In this document: one piece after another, positions 11,513 to 21,104 of the stretch
How the letters are laid out: every line of letters starts with the position of its first letter
Numbering within the stretch: the first letter of the stretch is position 1
From: Valencia hispanica
Taxonomy: Eukaryota; Chordata; Actinopteri; Cyprinodontiformes; Valenciidae
NCBI GenBank assembly: GCA_963556495.2
Contig: OY747700.1
Coordinates: forward strand, 6,487,020-6,551,019
Length of the DNA stretch: 64,000 bases
Reading direction: 5' to 3'
Notes under the pieces: generated by a model
The model's database searches: none
Seen by the model: the letters and a program-made list of their open reading frames with translations, nothing else
What the model was told of the DNA's origin: nothing
Translations under genes and position numbers: made by a program

Positions 11513-11520
11513 CATTAAAA

Positions 11521-12158
11521 TTAATATTATTAATTATAATAATAATGAATGAATGAATTCTTTTTTATTCGAACATTGAAAAAACAAATAAAATTGAACA
11601 TAATTATAATAATAACTGAACATAAAATGGAACATTATAATAATAAAAATAAATAAATAAATAAATAAAAGAATCAATCATAATGGTTGAAGTAAAAAAT
11701 GTGTAAATACATGACATTCATGTTTCTCGAGGAGGATTTTACTTTATTCTCTTTTATATCCCCAATCTGTTACACCATTTGATAGAAAATAAAATTGATT
11801 TAAAACTGTAGATACATCCAAATGTGAAGAGAAACTTTTCTAAAAAGTGAAAATTGTCTTTAAGTCACATTAACTCCTAAATTCCAACACAAGGCATCGA
11901 AATGAGCTGATGTTCTTTTAGATACTTTTCTAAAAAACCTTTCTCTGTGTTTTTTTCATCCAACATTTCATTCAAATAAAGTTGGTGAAAATAAATGTAT
12001 TTGTATGTTATATTAATCCTCTTAAGGAAGAAACCACTTGAAAATAAATAAAATCTTTGATTATTTATCTGATTTATTTTAAGATTCAACATCGAGCAGT
12101 AAAAATTTTTTCTACATTTAATATATTTTCAATATTTTGTCAATATAGTAAAATCATG
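11521..12158. other. AT-rich spacer
   Basis: This AT-rich sequence lies between the L2 tail and the first receptor. It contains GAAT and AAAT short repeats around 11548-11665. No gene was seen. It holds the 3' flank of the receptor at 12159-13085. Confidence 0.5.
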
Positions 12159-13085
12159 TCACTTGTCTACATTCAGAAATAGATTTTTACAAACATTTCT
12201 GATTTTTGACATCTTCAGGCCATACATCAGCGGGTTAAAAAGAGGCTGGGCAGTGAGGAAATAAAGTGATAGAAAAATCCGCAGAACATTTGGCAGAAAA
12301 CTCATGTCAAATCGGCTCTGTGAGATCTCAAAGCTGCCAGCACAGGAAAAGTTCAAGATAGAGGCCAGATGAGGTGTGCAGGTGTTCACAGCTTTCTGAC
12401 GGGTCTGTTTGGAACCAGAGAAACACACAACAAGGATCTTGATGTAGGTGTAGAGGATTAACAGCAAAGAGAAGAAGATGGTGCTGAACGTAGCAGTGAG
12501 TCCATAAATGTTCGTTGAGGCTGCATCCATACAGGCCAGTTTGACAAGAGAGTGCATGTCACAGTAGACTTTGTGAATCTGGTTCCGACATAGCTTCGAT
12601 GGTATCAGTGACATTGAGAAAGACATCACTACAAACGGATACAACCAGCTCACAGCAATCAGCACGGCAATCTTTGTCGGTGTCATTCTGGTGTTGTACT
12701 GCAGAGGGTAACAGATAGCAAGGTACCGGTCATACGACATGACAGCTAAGTTTAGAAACTCAATAGCTCCGTACGAATGGACAATAAAAACCTGCAGGAA
12801 GCAGAACGGAGCAGAAACTGTGTGAACATCAGAGGGGATCTGAACCAGCAGGAAGGGAAACAAGCCTGTGCTGCCATACATTTCATTGACAAACAGGCTG
12901 CACAGAAACATGTACATAGGCTCATGTAAGCTCCTGTTCATACAGATCACCACGATCAGCAGAACATTAGAACCAATGATTAAAACATACAAAACCAAGA
13001 CAACTGTGAAATATAAATACATCAAAGACCAGGAGTCAATATAGGCAGTCATAGAAAAAAACAAAACTTGTGAAGAGTTCATCAT
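12159..13085 (-). CDS. Odorant receptor (subfamily A, member 1)
   Basis: This intact 308-residue single-exon frame has the length of fish odorant receptors, seven-helix GPCRs of the olfactory cilia that couple to G-olf. Visible landmarks are an N-terminal glycosylation site (N3-S-S), TM1 GSN at 38-40, HEPMYMF at 54-60, a conserved Cys at 95, MSYDRYLAIC at 116-125 (end of TM3), SGSKQTRQKAVNTCTPHL at about 223-240 (TM6 start) and PLFNPLMYG at 281-289 (TM7). Two Met codons are adjacent, and I use the first. It groups with the receptors at 16158, 37442 and 42081 by the shared HEPMYMFLCSLFVNE motif. No disabling change was seen. The ligand cannot be read from the sequence. Confidence 0.93.
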   Translation of the reverse strand: MMNSSQVLFFSMTAYIDSWSLMYLYFTVVLVLYVLIIGSNVLLIVVICMNRSLHEPMYMFLCSLFVNEMYGSTGLFPFLLVQIPSDVHTVSAPFCFLQVFIVHSYGAIEFLNLAVMSYDRYLAICYPLQYNTRMTPTKIAVLIAVSWLYPFVVMSFSMSLIPSKLCRNQIHKVYCDMHSLVKLACMDAASTNIYGLTATFSTIFFSLLLILYTYIKILVVCFSGSKQTRQKAVNTCTPHLASILNFSCAGSFEISQSRFDMSFLPNVLRIFLSLYFLTAQPLFNPLMYGLKMSKIRNVCKNLFLNVDK

Positions 13086-13589
13086 TATATTATATCATAC
13101 TACCTACAGTTAGATCATAAAACAATTCCTTTAGTTAAAGAATTTCACCAATAAAACTAAGTTTAACCCCAATCTGCTTCCCACATGCTGAACACAGCCT
13201 AATAATACTGACAACAGTCTGTGAGCATTTCCCATCATTGAGTCCTGATCAGGCTGAAGGTTTCAGTCAACGGTAACTGGAAATACAAGCCGACATTTAC
13301 AGTATCAACTCCTGATGAAGCTCTTTTCACAGTAGAGATTCATTAAAACACAGAGACAAACAACTTCCTTAACACAATCATTGTGGAAACATGAATCAAT
13401 CCCCTTCCCTCCAAAACGGAGCTGGAGCTCGTCTCTGTGGCCTTTTATGATATTTTTAAGACACCCACAGCTGCAGTGGGACATCATTAGCTGACGTTTT
13501 ATGAAGTTGTCAAAATCACATGAGATCGTCCGATTATTCCAAACAGGTGATTTGGCCTAGCAGTGAAAGAAGACTAACTGAGGCTTGCT

Positions 13590-14061
13590 GAAGGTTTCAG
13601 GACCTTAAGCACCTCCTGGGCTGCCACATTATTGTGGTTCAAGGGTCCCTATGATCCTAGGAGCTAAGTTGTCAGGGGCTTTTTGCCCCAGATAGGGCCA
13701 CGGATGGCAAACATTTCCAAGGTGAGGAATCAGTCGATGCACAGTCTAAACAACCATTTGGCAGCAGTGCACATAGTGTTCCCTTGCCCAGACGCAGGTC
13801 ACTGGGGCCTCCCTCTGGAGCCAGGCCTAAAGGTGAGGCATGTTGGCAAGTGCCTGGTGACCGGGCCTTTACCCCTGGAGCCCGGCCAGGCTTTGCCTGA
13901 AGAGAAAACATGGGTCCCTACTTCTGGTGGTGGCCGAAGGCGAGGACCTTGGTGCTCCAATCCTCTGCTACAGAAGCTTGCTTTCGGGACATGGAGTGTC
14001 ACCCCTCTGGCGGGGAAGGGGCCTGAGCTGGTGTGCGAAGTCGAGAGGTTCCTATTAGATA
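13590..14061 (+). mobile_element. RTE LINE 5' region, first part
   Basis: 5' UTR-like sequence is followed by the start of the RTE endonuclease region, with LLQKLAFGTWSVT and PELVCEVERF. The same region occurs on the opposite strand at 24135-23740 in the larger RTE copy. Translation is interrupted at 14061 by a LINE insertion and resumes at 14768. Confidence 0.75.
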
Positions 14062-14767
14062 CTGAGACGTCTTGCCAAATTAAAACCTATCCTACAATGG
14101 CACCACCTTGAGTCATTAAAATTCAAGGATTATTCAAATTCTGTTCTTTTGGTATCTTAAAAGCAGCCTTTTCTTGCCTTCATCTGGCCCAGAATGCAGC
14201 AGCAAGATTCTTGACAAATACTGGCCATCGTAAACACATTATCCCGATTCTAGCAAAAATTTATTGGCTTCCCGTACACTTCCGAATACGTTTGAAAATG
14301 TTATTGTTTACTTTTAAAGGTGTGAATGGTTTGGCCCCTACTTACCTCTCAGAGCTGCTTTTCCCATATAAACCAGGCATGTCCCTTCGCTCCGCTGACC
14401 AACACTTACTACAAATACCAAGATTCCATTACAAAAATGAGACGAACGAGCCTTTTCAATCTGCGCCCCAAAACTCTGGAATGAACTTCCATTACATTAG
14501 ACTATCTTCCTCGCTCCATGTTTTTAAGTCATGTGTAAAGACTCATTTTATACCTTTACTTTTAATCCTTAGTTTCTGTCTATGGCTTTTAATACTTATA
14601 AATTATTGTTTGTACCCTGCTGGTATTTTAATTTGTATTGATTGCTGTATGTGTATGTGTATGGTATGGTATGGTATGGTATGGTATGGTATGGTATGGT
14701 ATGGTATGGTATGGTATGGTATGGCATGGAATGGTATGGTATGGCATGGCATGGTATGGTATGGCAT
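14062..14767 (+). mobile_element. L2-like LINE 3' fragment inserted in RTE
   Basis: It encodes the C-terminal LINE region (HIIPILAKIYWLPVHFRI, GVNGLAPTYLSELL) with frameshifts, then a 3' UTR and a pentanucleotide tail. The RTE sequence on both sides joins cleanly when it is removed. The target duplication is at most three bases (ATA), so the exact edges are approximate. Confidence 0.65.
14660..14764. repeat. TATGG minisatellite
   Basis: About 21 units of the pentanucleotide TATGG, with a few GGCAT and GGAAT variants, form the tail of the inserted LINE. Because five is not a multiple of three and the unit has no stop codon in any frame, long but meaningless open frames cross it on both strands. 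Confidence 0.95.
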
Positions 14768-14955
14768 ATAGTTGGACTCACCTCTATGCATTGCTCTGGC
14801 TCTGGATCCAGTCTCCTCAAGAGGGGTTGGACACTCTTTAGCTCAAGAGTTGCCCCCGCTGAGAGGCGCCTAGCAGGAATGGGCATACTTGTTGTCCCCC
14901 ATCTTGGTGCCTGTATATTGGGGTATACCCCGGTGAGTGAGAGGGTAGTGACTGT
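14768..14955 (+). mobile_element. RTE LINE endonuclease region, second part
   Basis: It continues the RTE frame (IVGLTS, LLKRGWTLF, GMGILVVPHLGA) and ends after the VSERV segment. No RT follows, so this copy lost its 3' half. The following 14956-15180 shows a sequence I could not assign, possibly another dispersed repeat. Confidence 0.7.
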
Positions 14956-15189
14956 TTTGTGGGCTGTTGTGCCAAACACCAGATCAGATTACCCACCCTG
15001 CGCCTCACACTACATTCAGTCACTGATGGCAGTAAACTACATTGTAGCCACAGCTGCCCTGGGACAGACTGACAGAAGCAAGGCTGCCGTACGTAGGCGC
15101 CAGCAGGCTGGTGAAGTGGACACAATGACCGTGATGGACAGAGCAGAGGTTGGAACTTTTAACCCAGTTGTTCCAGTGGGATAAAGAGG

Positions 15190-16157
15190 TAAAAATTAAA
15201 TAAATAAAAAACTGACTGTATCTGAACTCAAACAATCTGAAGAAGAAAAAATGAAAATAAAAAAGTGTGTTTTAAAAATAAACCCTCATCCAAACTTAAC
15301 ATTACTTTAGTCTGACTTCTTTATAATTTAATTATATTTTACACATTTTTAGATTTCAAGATTAAAATTTCATATTTGGTTTCAACATTTTTTTTTATTA
15401 TTTCCAATTTTTTAAATATATATATAAACAACAGTTATGGCTTGTTCATTGTTCCATAGACATGGTATGTGTTTTTTGAACAGTGTGTGTAAATATCTGA
15501 ATAATATGGGTGAATACAAATCCTTCTGATAAATACTGAAAGTAACTGATCACTTTGTTCAACTATCCAGGGAACCTCTATTAACGCTTAAAATTTTAAT
15601 CTGCTCAGTGTGTGTGTGTCTAATGACTCAGTGTGGGCGTCATCCTGGGTATGAAGAATTTAAAAGAAGCAGAAGCGTTTCAGGAGTCAATTCCTGCTGC
15701 CATATAAATGTGTAGCTCCTGTACCTTTGCACCAAATCTGAACATAGTGTGAGGCTTTCTGTTGTTTTCTGTGTTTATAACTCCATGTTTCTCAGAAATT
15801 GCTTTCTACATGTTTTACAGCAGCGGCTCAGTTCCTTCGTCCAGAGAAAACTGACACGCATTGATGATGAATTATGTTTAATATTTGTGATATTTCATTC
15901 TTTGTGCTGACATGAGTTGAGCTTTCCTAACTAAATGTCTCTCTGAATGCAAGTTGCATATCTACTTCTGTGTCTTTGGTTTATCTCATAGATTGAAACC
16001 AATGTTGTTTAACTGGATCTTAACTCATGCATCTCCATGGTAGCACTGTGTTGGACCTGTCCCTGTGTGTCCAGTCAGAGCTCTTCTGGTTCCTGCTGAC
16101 TTACTCTCACAATCTTTAAAGCAGCAGCTCCCATCTTTCATTTTATAAAAATTGTTC
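15190..16157 (+). promoter_or_regulatory. Upstream region of receptor at 16158, possible TATA box
   Basis: This 970-bp stretch has no coding sequence. TATAAA at 15703-15708 lies about 450 bp before the start codon, and a short TG repeat precedes it near 15608. This would fit a promoter with an untranslated leader, but nothing else in the sequence confirms it. Confidence 0.25.
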
Positions 16158-17093
16158 ATGTTGATGGTCATGAATGTTTCACAGTTTGCGTATTTCACTC
16201 TAAGTGCCTACTTTGATATTGGCCCATTTAAATACATCATTTTCCTTTTCCTCATGTGTGTTTATATCTTCATCTTATCTTCTAACATCCTGCTGATCGT
16301 GGTGATCTGTGTGAACAGGACCTTACATGAACCTATGTACATGTTTCTCTGCAGCCTGTTTGTGAATGAACTGTACGGCAGCACGTCGTTGTTTCCCTTC
16401 CTGCTGGTTCAGATCCTCTCTGATATTCACACAGTTTCTGTTCCTCTCTGCTTCCTGCAGATTTTCTGTCTCTACATGTATGTAAACGTGGAGTTTTACA
16501 ACTTGGCCGTCATGTCTTATGATAGATACCTGGCCATATGTCACCCTCTGCATTACAACACACAGATGTCTTTTAACATAGTTTTCAGGCTGACTGCATT
16601 ATTGTGGGGTCTGTCTGTTGTTGTTATAGTTTTAATGATAACCTTTAATGCCTCCTCTGAGCTGTGTGGGAACATTATTGATAGAGTTTTCTGTGCCAAT
16701 TACTATGTTGTGAAGCTGTCCTGCAGCAGTGCAACAGCCAGCAACATCTACGGACTGGTCTACACTTTCTCTGTGCTCTTTAGTCTCGCTGCGCTGATCC
16801 TCTACACATATGTGAAGATCCTGCAGGTGTGTTTTTCTGGTTCCAAGCAGACCCGACAGAAAGCCGTCAGCACCTGCACACCTCACCTGGTCTCCCTGCT
16901 CAACTTCTCTTTCGGCTCTTTCTTTGCTGTGTTACAGAGCAGGTTTGACATGAGCAGAGTTCACAACGTTCTCCGTATTATCTTATCCTTGTACTTTGTC
17001 ACCTGTCAGCCACTTCTGAACCCCCTGCTGTATGGACTCAAACTTAGTAAGATCCAAATCACCTGTAAAAATGTTTTCTTCGGTCAAAAGTAA
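16158..17093 (+). CDS. Odorant receptor (subfamily A, member 2)
   Basis: This is an intact seven-helix frame of 311 residues from the ATG at 16158. The in-frame ATG at 16170 (MNVSQFAYF) aligns better with the starts of its paralogs and leaves 307 residues. Landmarks (numbered from 16158) are N6-V-S glycosylation, SSN at 41-43, HEPMYMFLCSLFVNE at 57-71, Cys 98, VMSYDRYLAIC at 118-128, SGSKQTRQKAVSTCTPHL at about 227-244 and PLLNPLLYG at 285-293. It is nearest in motif content to 12159-13085 and lies in opposite orientation to it, about 3 kb away with TE sequence between. It is likely functional. Confidence 0.93.
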   Translation: MLMVMNVSQFAYFTLSAYFDIGPFKYIIFLFLMCVYIFILSSNILLIVVICVNRTLHEPMYMFLCSLFVNELYGSTSLFPFLLVQILSDIHTVSVPLCFLQIFCLYMYVNVEFYNLAVMSYDRYLAICHPLHYNTQMSFNIVFRLTALLWGLSVVVIVLMITFNASSELCGNIIDRVFCANYYVVKLSCSSATASNIYGLVYTFSVLFSLAALILYTYVKILQVCFSGSKQTRQKAVSTCTPHLVSLLNFSFGSFFAVLQSRFDMSRVHNVLRIILSLYFVTCQPLLNPLLYGLKLSKIQITCKNVFFGQK

Positions 17094-17712
17094 TCTGCTC
17101 TTGGAACAGAAACGTTATACTTATTTTCAAAGTGTTGAGTTCATAAACCACTTTGTAAAAAATATACTTTATACTCAAATAAAACTCTAATAATATAAAG
17201 GTTTACCACTTGGTAATTGTCCAATTTGAATATTCTCACAGTGATTATGGTAGCATTTTGCTGTTGACTGGATGCATTGTTTTCACTGTTCATCATCTGT
17301 GTAAAAACCACTATAAATGCAGGAGTACTGCTCTGGAAAGGCATCAGCAATGACCTTAGAAAAGCAACTTTTGCTGCTCATCAATCAGGGAAGGGTTGTA
17401 GGGTTATTTTCAAACTATCTGAACCATCATTCTACAGAACTCCAGCTACCAGTTTTCTGTTCGATATAAATAACTCTGTGTGTTCCTTTGTTGTGAGAAC
17501 AGAAGATCTCTGAACTACTTTTCTCCATTGTCAATTTATTCAGAAACTAGTTTTTAGTAGCACAATGTCCTTCTCTCCATTTCTCTCTTTGCATGTCCCT
17601 AAAGTGCAGACAGCTTCCTGAAAAGAGAGCCTCAATTATTCAGTGCACATATTTTTTTTAATAAAATGGATGAAGTGAAGCAAAATTACAGTGATTGGTC
17701 AGGAAAATTGTA
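17094..17712. other. 3' flank of receptor, no gene seen
   Basis: This stretch is AT-rich. Possible polyadenylation-like AATAAA lies near 17178-17183. I saw no repeat or coding signal. Confidence 0.4.
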
Positions 17713-17717
17713 CTCTG

Positions 17718-17999
17718 TGTCAGGGATGTGTGTGTGGAGTATGGACCCAAATGCAGACGCTGAAGGAAGGTGCAGGATGTTTATTAAAGGAGAGGATGAT
17801 GATGGTGGTGGTGGTGAAGAGGACGACGGCAGGAACGGAGAGACTGGAAGACGACACACCATGGGGATGAAGACAATCTAGTAATGATCCGGCGCTGAGT
17901 GAAGGGAAGTGATGGGTAATAAAGGCCGGAGGTGAGTAGGATCAGTTGTGGTTGATTGGACAGGTGCAGACAATGAGGAGTGAATAGGGCAGCGTGACA
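17718..17999 (-). mobile_element. Solo LTR with 5-bp target duplication
   Basis: This is a 282-bp unit beginning TGTCAGGGATG and ending GCGTGACA, with inverted TGTCA/TGACA ends. It is flanked by exact CTCTG copies at 17713-17717 and 18000-18004. A minus-strand AATAAA near 17783 indicates minus orientation. It has no internal region. Confidence 0.85.
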
Positions 18000-18004
18000 C
18001 TCTG

Positions 18005-19535
18005 ACCTCCTGCCTCTGTCTCCGCCTCAGATTGTTTTGTTATCATTGGTCAGATAGTTGTTGACGTCTTAAGTATTGACATTATCAATAAAGGTCGTTG
18101 CTGCCATATGAGGCCCCATTATTCTAAGAAATGCATAGCGGCAAGGAATCCCTGTGCTGTGTGTGTCTGTGTGTGAGATCCAGATGGGCTGTTTATGTTT
18201 CTCCACAAGTGTTATCAGAACTGTGTAAGACCTTGTGTTGCTGGCTCTGACTTATATTTTGGCATCTTAAACAAATGGTAAATAGCCTGTTCTTGTGTAA
18301 TACTTTATCTAATCCAGAGGACTCCAAAGCTTTACACTACATTCAGTCAGGGGCAACAATCCCATTCACATTTTATTTTAGGGGGGGGGGGGGGCAATAA
18401 ACAGCTTCAGAGTAATTTTTTGGGGGAACATGAACAAAATAGCTCTCTCCTGCTTCTGTGAAACTTGCCTTGTAGGGTGTGCCTTCAGCATGTTAAATAA
18501 TGTTATGGATTGTTACATAATAGTAGCTATAGCATTTTTCTGTATTAGTCCATATTGTACTTGTATACAGGTTTTTCTATGTACAACCAGCAACATCAAC
18601 AATGGTATTAGCTGGAAGCTGGCATTGATGCACCTTTATGACCACATCTAACAACATTTCTTTGCACCCTTCTCTAATTTCCACTATTGTCCATAAAAGT
18701 AACTTTAAAAAAACTTAAGCTCAAAATAAAATTCACAATTTTATAATGAAATACTTTCCAGAATAATCCAACAAAAAATAAAATGGCTACTTTTACTAGC
18801 AGAGCAACAACTGTATAGTGCAGATGTGGAGAGGTGTTAAACCTAAAAGTAAAGTTCTTCAACATCTCTGTAATCTTTTCACAGTAAGGAGAGAAGCCAC
18901 CACCTAAAAAATAAAATGTCAAGAGGAAATGTGACTAAGTCACATGATGTGGGAGCTATGAAAGAAATCCACAAATTTTCCATCAGCATAACATTAAATC
19001 TGAAAAGTTATCTGTGTAGTCTAGTAGAATAATCCTGGGGTGAGCAGGGATCATGAAGTGAAAGCGGCTGATTTTATTTTGTATTCTGTCACTAAGCGAC
19101 CTGCTGTGATCAGCAGCAACACAAAGATATAATCAGACCCGCTGCATCTGTGTCACAACTTTGTGCAACATTAAAAACTCTCTGCTGAACCGGGATTAAT
19201 ATCTGTCGAAATTAACAACCTAAAACCAACTTCAGTCTGGTTTCTTTTTGTTTTTCATGGTGCTGAAACATTGGCCGCGGTAGACTATTCCTCATTTTGA
19301 CCGACGACGTCAAAAAAATCTGGTCATAATCTATTTTTATCCGTCTATTTTTAAATTGGTAACATACTCAATTGTATCTGTTTTTGTTATTCATTTGAAT
19401 AAATATTCATCTAAACGAGCTGAACAGAAAACCCACATCATGCTATCACACATCAAGCTGTTGAATCAAGGTAATATTTTTTTCCACAGAGACAAAAATC
19501 ACTGATTGTGGCCCCAGGAACTAGATATAAACAGT
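18005..19535. other. Non-coding spacer with poly-G tract
   Basis: I saw no gene. A G homopolymer of about 14 bases lies at 18380-18393, next to a short piece also seen as a dispersed fish repeat (TTACACTACATTCAGTCA, shared in part with 15008). Confidence 0.4.
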
Positions 19536-19556
19536 TCAATTAAATGATAGCACTCA

Positions 19557-19857
19557 CAACCTCCTCGGTTCGCACAGACCTGGAGGTTAGTGACATGACG
19601 TTTTGGACTTTTGCCTGGGACTGATCATCATTCACTGATGACTTCTCTTGGGGGGGGTTTGATGATGTTCTAGAGGCTGAATCCGTTCTCCGCCGCCAAA
19701 CTGGAGACTGAATTACAAGCGCCACTTCAGTCAAAGCTTTGAAATCAGGAAGCATTTCTGCAATTGAAGTGATCAGCAGTCGGAAAGACTCTCTGAAAAA
19801 GCTGTTTCCTGACCCACAAACTATCGCTTTGGTGAGAGGAAATGCCGGATCATGCAC
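19557..19857 (-). other. Unrecognised exon-like frame
   Basis: A minus-strand frame of 100 residues starts at an ATG at 19857 (MHDPAFPLTK) and is followed by GTTGTGAGTGC, which contains a plausible splice donor (GTGAGT) near 19553-19548. It is Ser/Thr-rich with no domain I recognise. It may be a first exon, or part of an unrecognised repeat. No partner exon was found nearby. Confidence 0.2.
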
Positions 19858-19977
19858 TGCTTTAGCCCGGGTGTTTGGTACCGGGCTCTTCGCGCCACAA
19901 CTCTTCAGCGTTCTGTCAGCTCATGGATAATGAAATGCCATGAGATGATTCTCAGATGCTCTCACAGGCATGGCATG

Positions 19978-20694
19978 TGTCCATGGTGGTGTATGGATAC
20001 AAAAGCAGACGCTGGTAAGATTTTGGTATGATGCTCGCCCCTCTTCCTCATCCTCAGTCTCTGATAGGTCGGAGAGAGAGGCGACCAATGCAGGCAGCGA
20101 TGGGGTGACTAGGGTGGACATGACCAGGAGGATTGTAGGGCTGACTAGTGTACAGACTGGACGCCACGGCAGAGATGAAGTGGGCGAGGTGTGCTCTCGG
20201 GCTGCCTGGTGTACTTCCTTCGTCTCCTCTTCTACATACGTGTAGTCTCGTGGAGCAAGAACAGATGGTAAGCGGGGCAGGAGCTCACAGAACTCCTGCG
20301 CTCCAGTGAGACGAACCCACGGAGGACTGAGGGTGGAGATGTTGGCCAGCTAATCCCAGACGCTCTGAAGGAGCAGGTCCGCTTGAGAGGCGTCCGCTGG
20401 ATCCATTTTGTGGATCAGGTCCTTCTATCAGGTGTCCGTGGTTGTGTATTAATGCAAACGCAGACACTGGTAAGATTTTGGTGTGGATTTATTGAGGAGG
20501 TAGACGGACAGACAGGACACCAGACTAACATGAGGACATGACAGGGAGAAACAGTAGGAACTGACAAGGAGTGAGACGAAGTGAAGGGCTTACATATACA
20601 GAAGGGAAGGAGGATCAGGTGTGACAGATTGAAGACAGGTACAGACAATAATTAGGACAGGGAGCGAGCAGGGCAGAGTGCAGAAGTTCTAACA
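19978..20694 (-). mobile_element. Internally deleted gypsy element
   Basis: The minus-strand 5' LTR (20694-20433) starts TGTTAGAAC and ends GGACA, with AATAAA at about 20490. A gag start follows at 20406 (MDPADASQADLL) and is soon stopped by a TAG. The sequence ends in the last 50 bp or so of a 3' LTR (about 20027-19978), which matches 20433-20482. The remainder of gag, all of pol and most of the 3' LTR are deleted. Confidence 0.7.
20433..20694 (-). repeat. gypsy 5' LTR
   Basis: This is a 262-bp LTR with TGTCC...TAACA ends in plus-strand reading. The first 50 bp or so recur at 19978-20027 (TGTCC, GCAGACGCTGGTAAGATTTT). Gag starts 27 bp inside. Confidence 0.65.
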
Positions 20695-21100
20695 GGGAAA
20701 CTTTTTTTTTGTTACTGTCAAATACTGAAAATATTCGGTTAATGCAACCCCTGGTGCTGATGTTTTAAGAAACATGAAACACTGTTGTGCTTGTTCTTTT
20801 AAATGATTCTCAGCAGTTAACTTTACTCTGCTAACTTTAGTCTACTCATCTGAAACTTTAAATCCAAAACCGAGCTGCACTGTTTCCTTTATCACCCGCT
20901 GTGATAGAGCTGTCCTGTGGAGGAGCAAGATGCCTCAGAGAGGAGAACCCACTGCAGTCAGTGAGGAGAAATGTATGGAAAGAAGTTGCCTTTAGTGATT
21001 TGTTGATGTGGTTTGCTTCTAAGGGCCACAGCCACCATAAAAAAGTTAATGCTAACTTATGCTAACAGGGCATTAACTATATCGACATAAACAATTCATT
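20695..21100. other. Spacer, no feature seen
   Basis: Mixed non-coding sequence lies between the gypsy LTR and the RTE 3' tail. It contains a short T run at 20703-20712. I recognise nothing else. Confidence 0.4.
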
Positions 21101-21104
21101 TCCA

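Larger units (their letters stand above)
2735..11520 (+). mobile_element. L2-like LINE split by four insertions
   Basis: Pieces at 2735-3430, 3666-3879, 9752-9827 and 11389-about 11520 belong to one plus-strand LINE. They read as RT with the VLGPLLF and YADDTQLYI motifs, the thumb and C-terminal region (SLGVILDSTLSF, INYCNSLLFGLP, REHITPVL), and then a 3' UTR ending in a TTA microsatellite. The breaks are a 235-bp LINE fragment, a solo LTR (with a LINE inside it) and a Tc1-like transposon. Target duplications at the breaks support the order. Confidence 0.75.

Noticed and set aside
14211..15184. Long frames on both strands through the TATGG repeat
   Set aside because: A 5-bp unit without stop codons keeps frames open; the flanking parts are LINE and RTE remnants.
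16152..16157. Upstream TTG codon extension of the receptor at 16158
   Set aside because: A non-ATG start is not expected here, and in-frame ATG codons at 16158 and 16170 align with paralog starts. The same applies to TTG extensions at 32412 and 48093.
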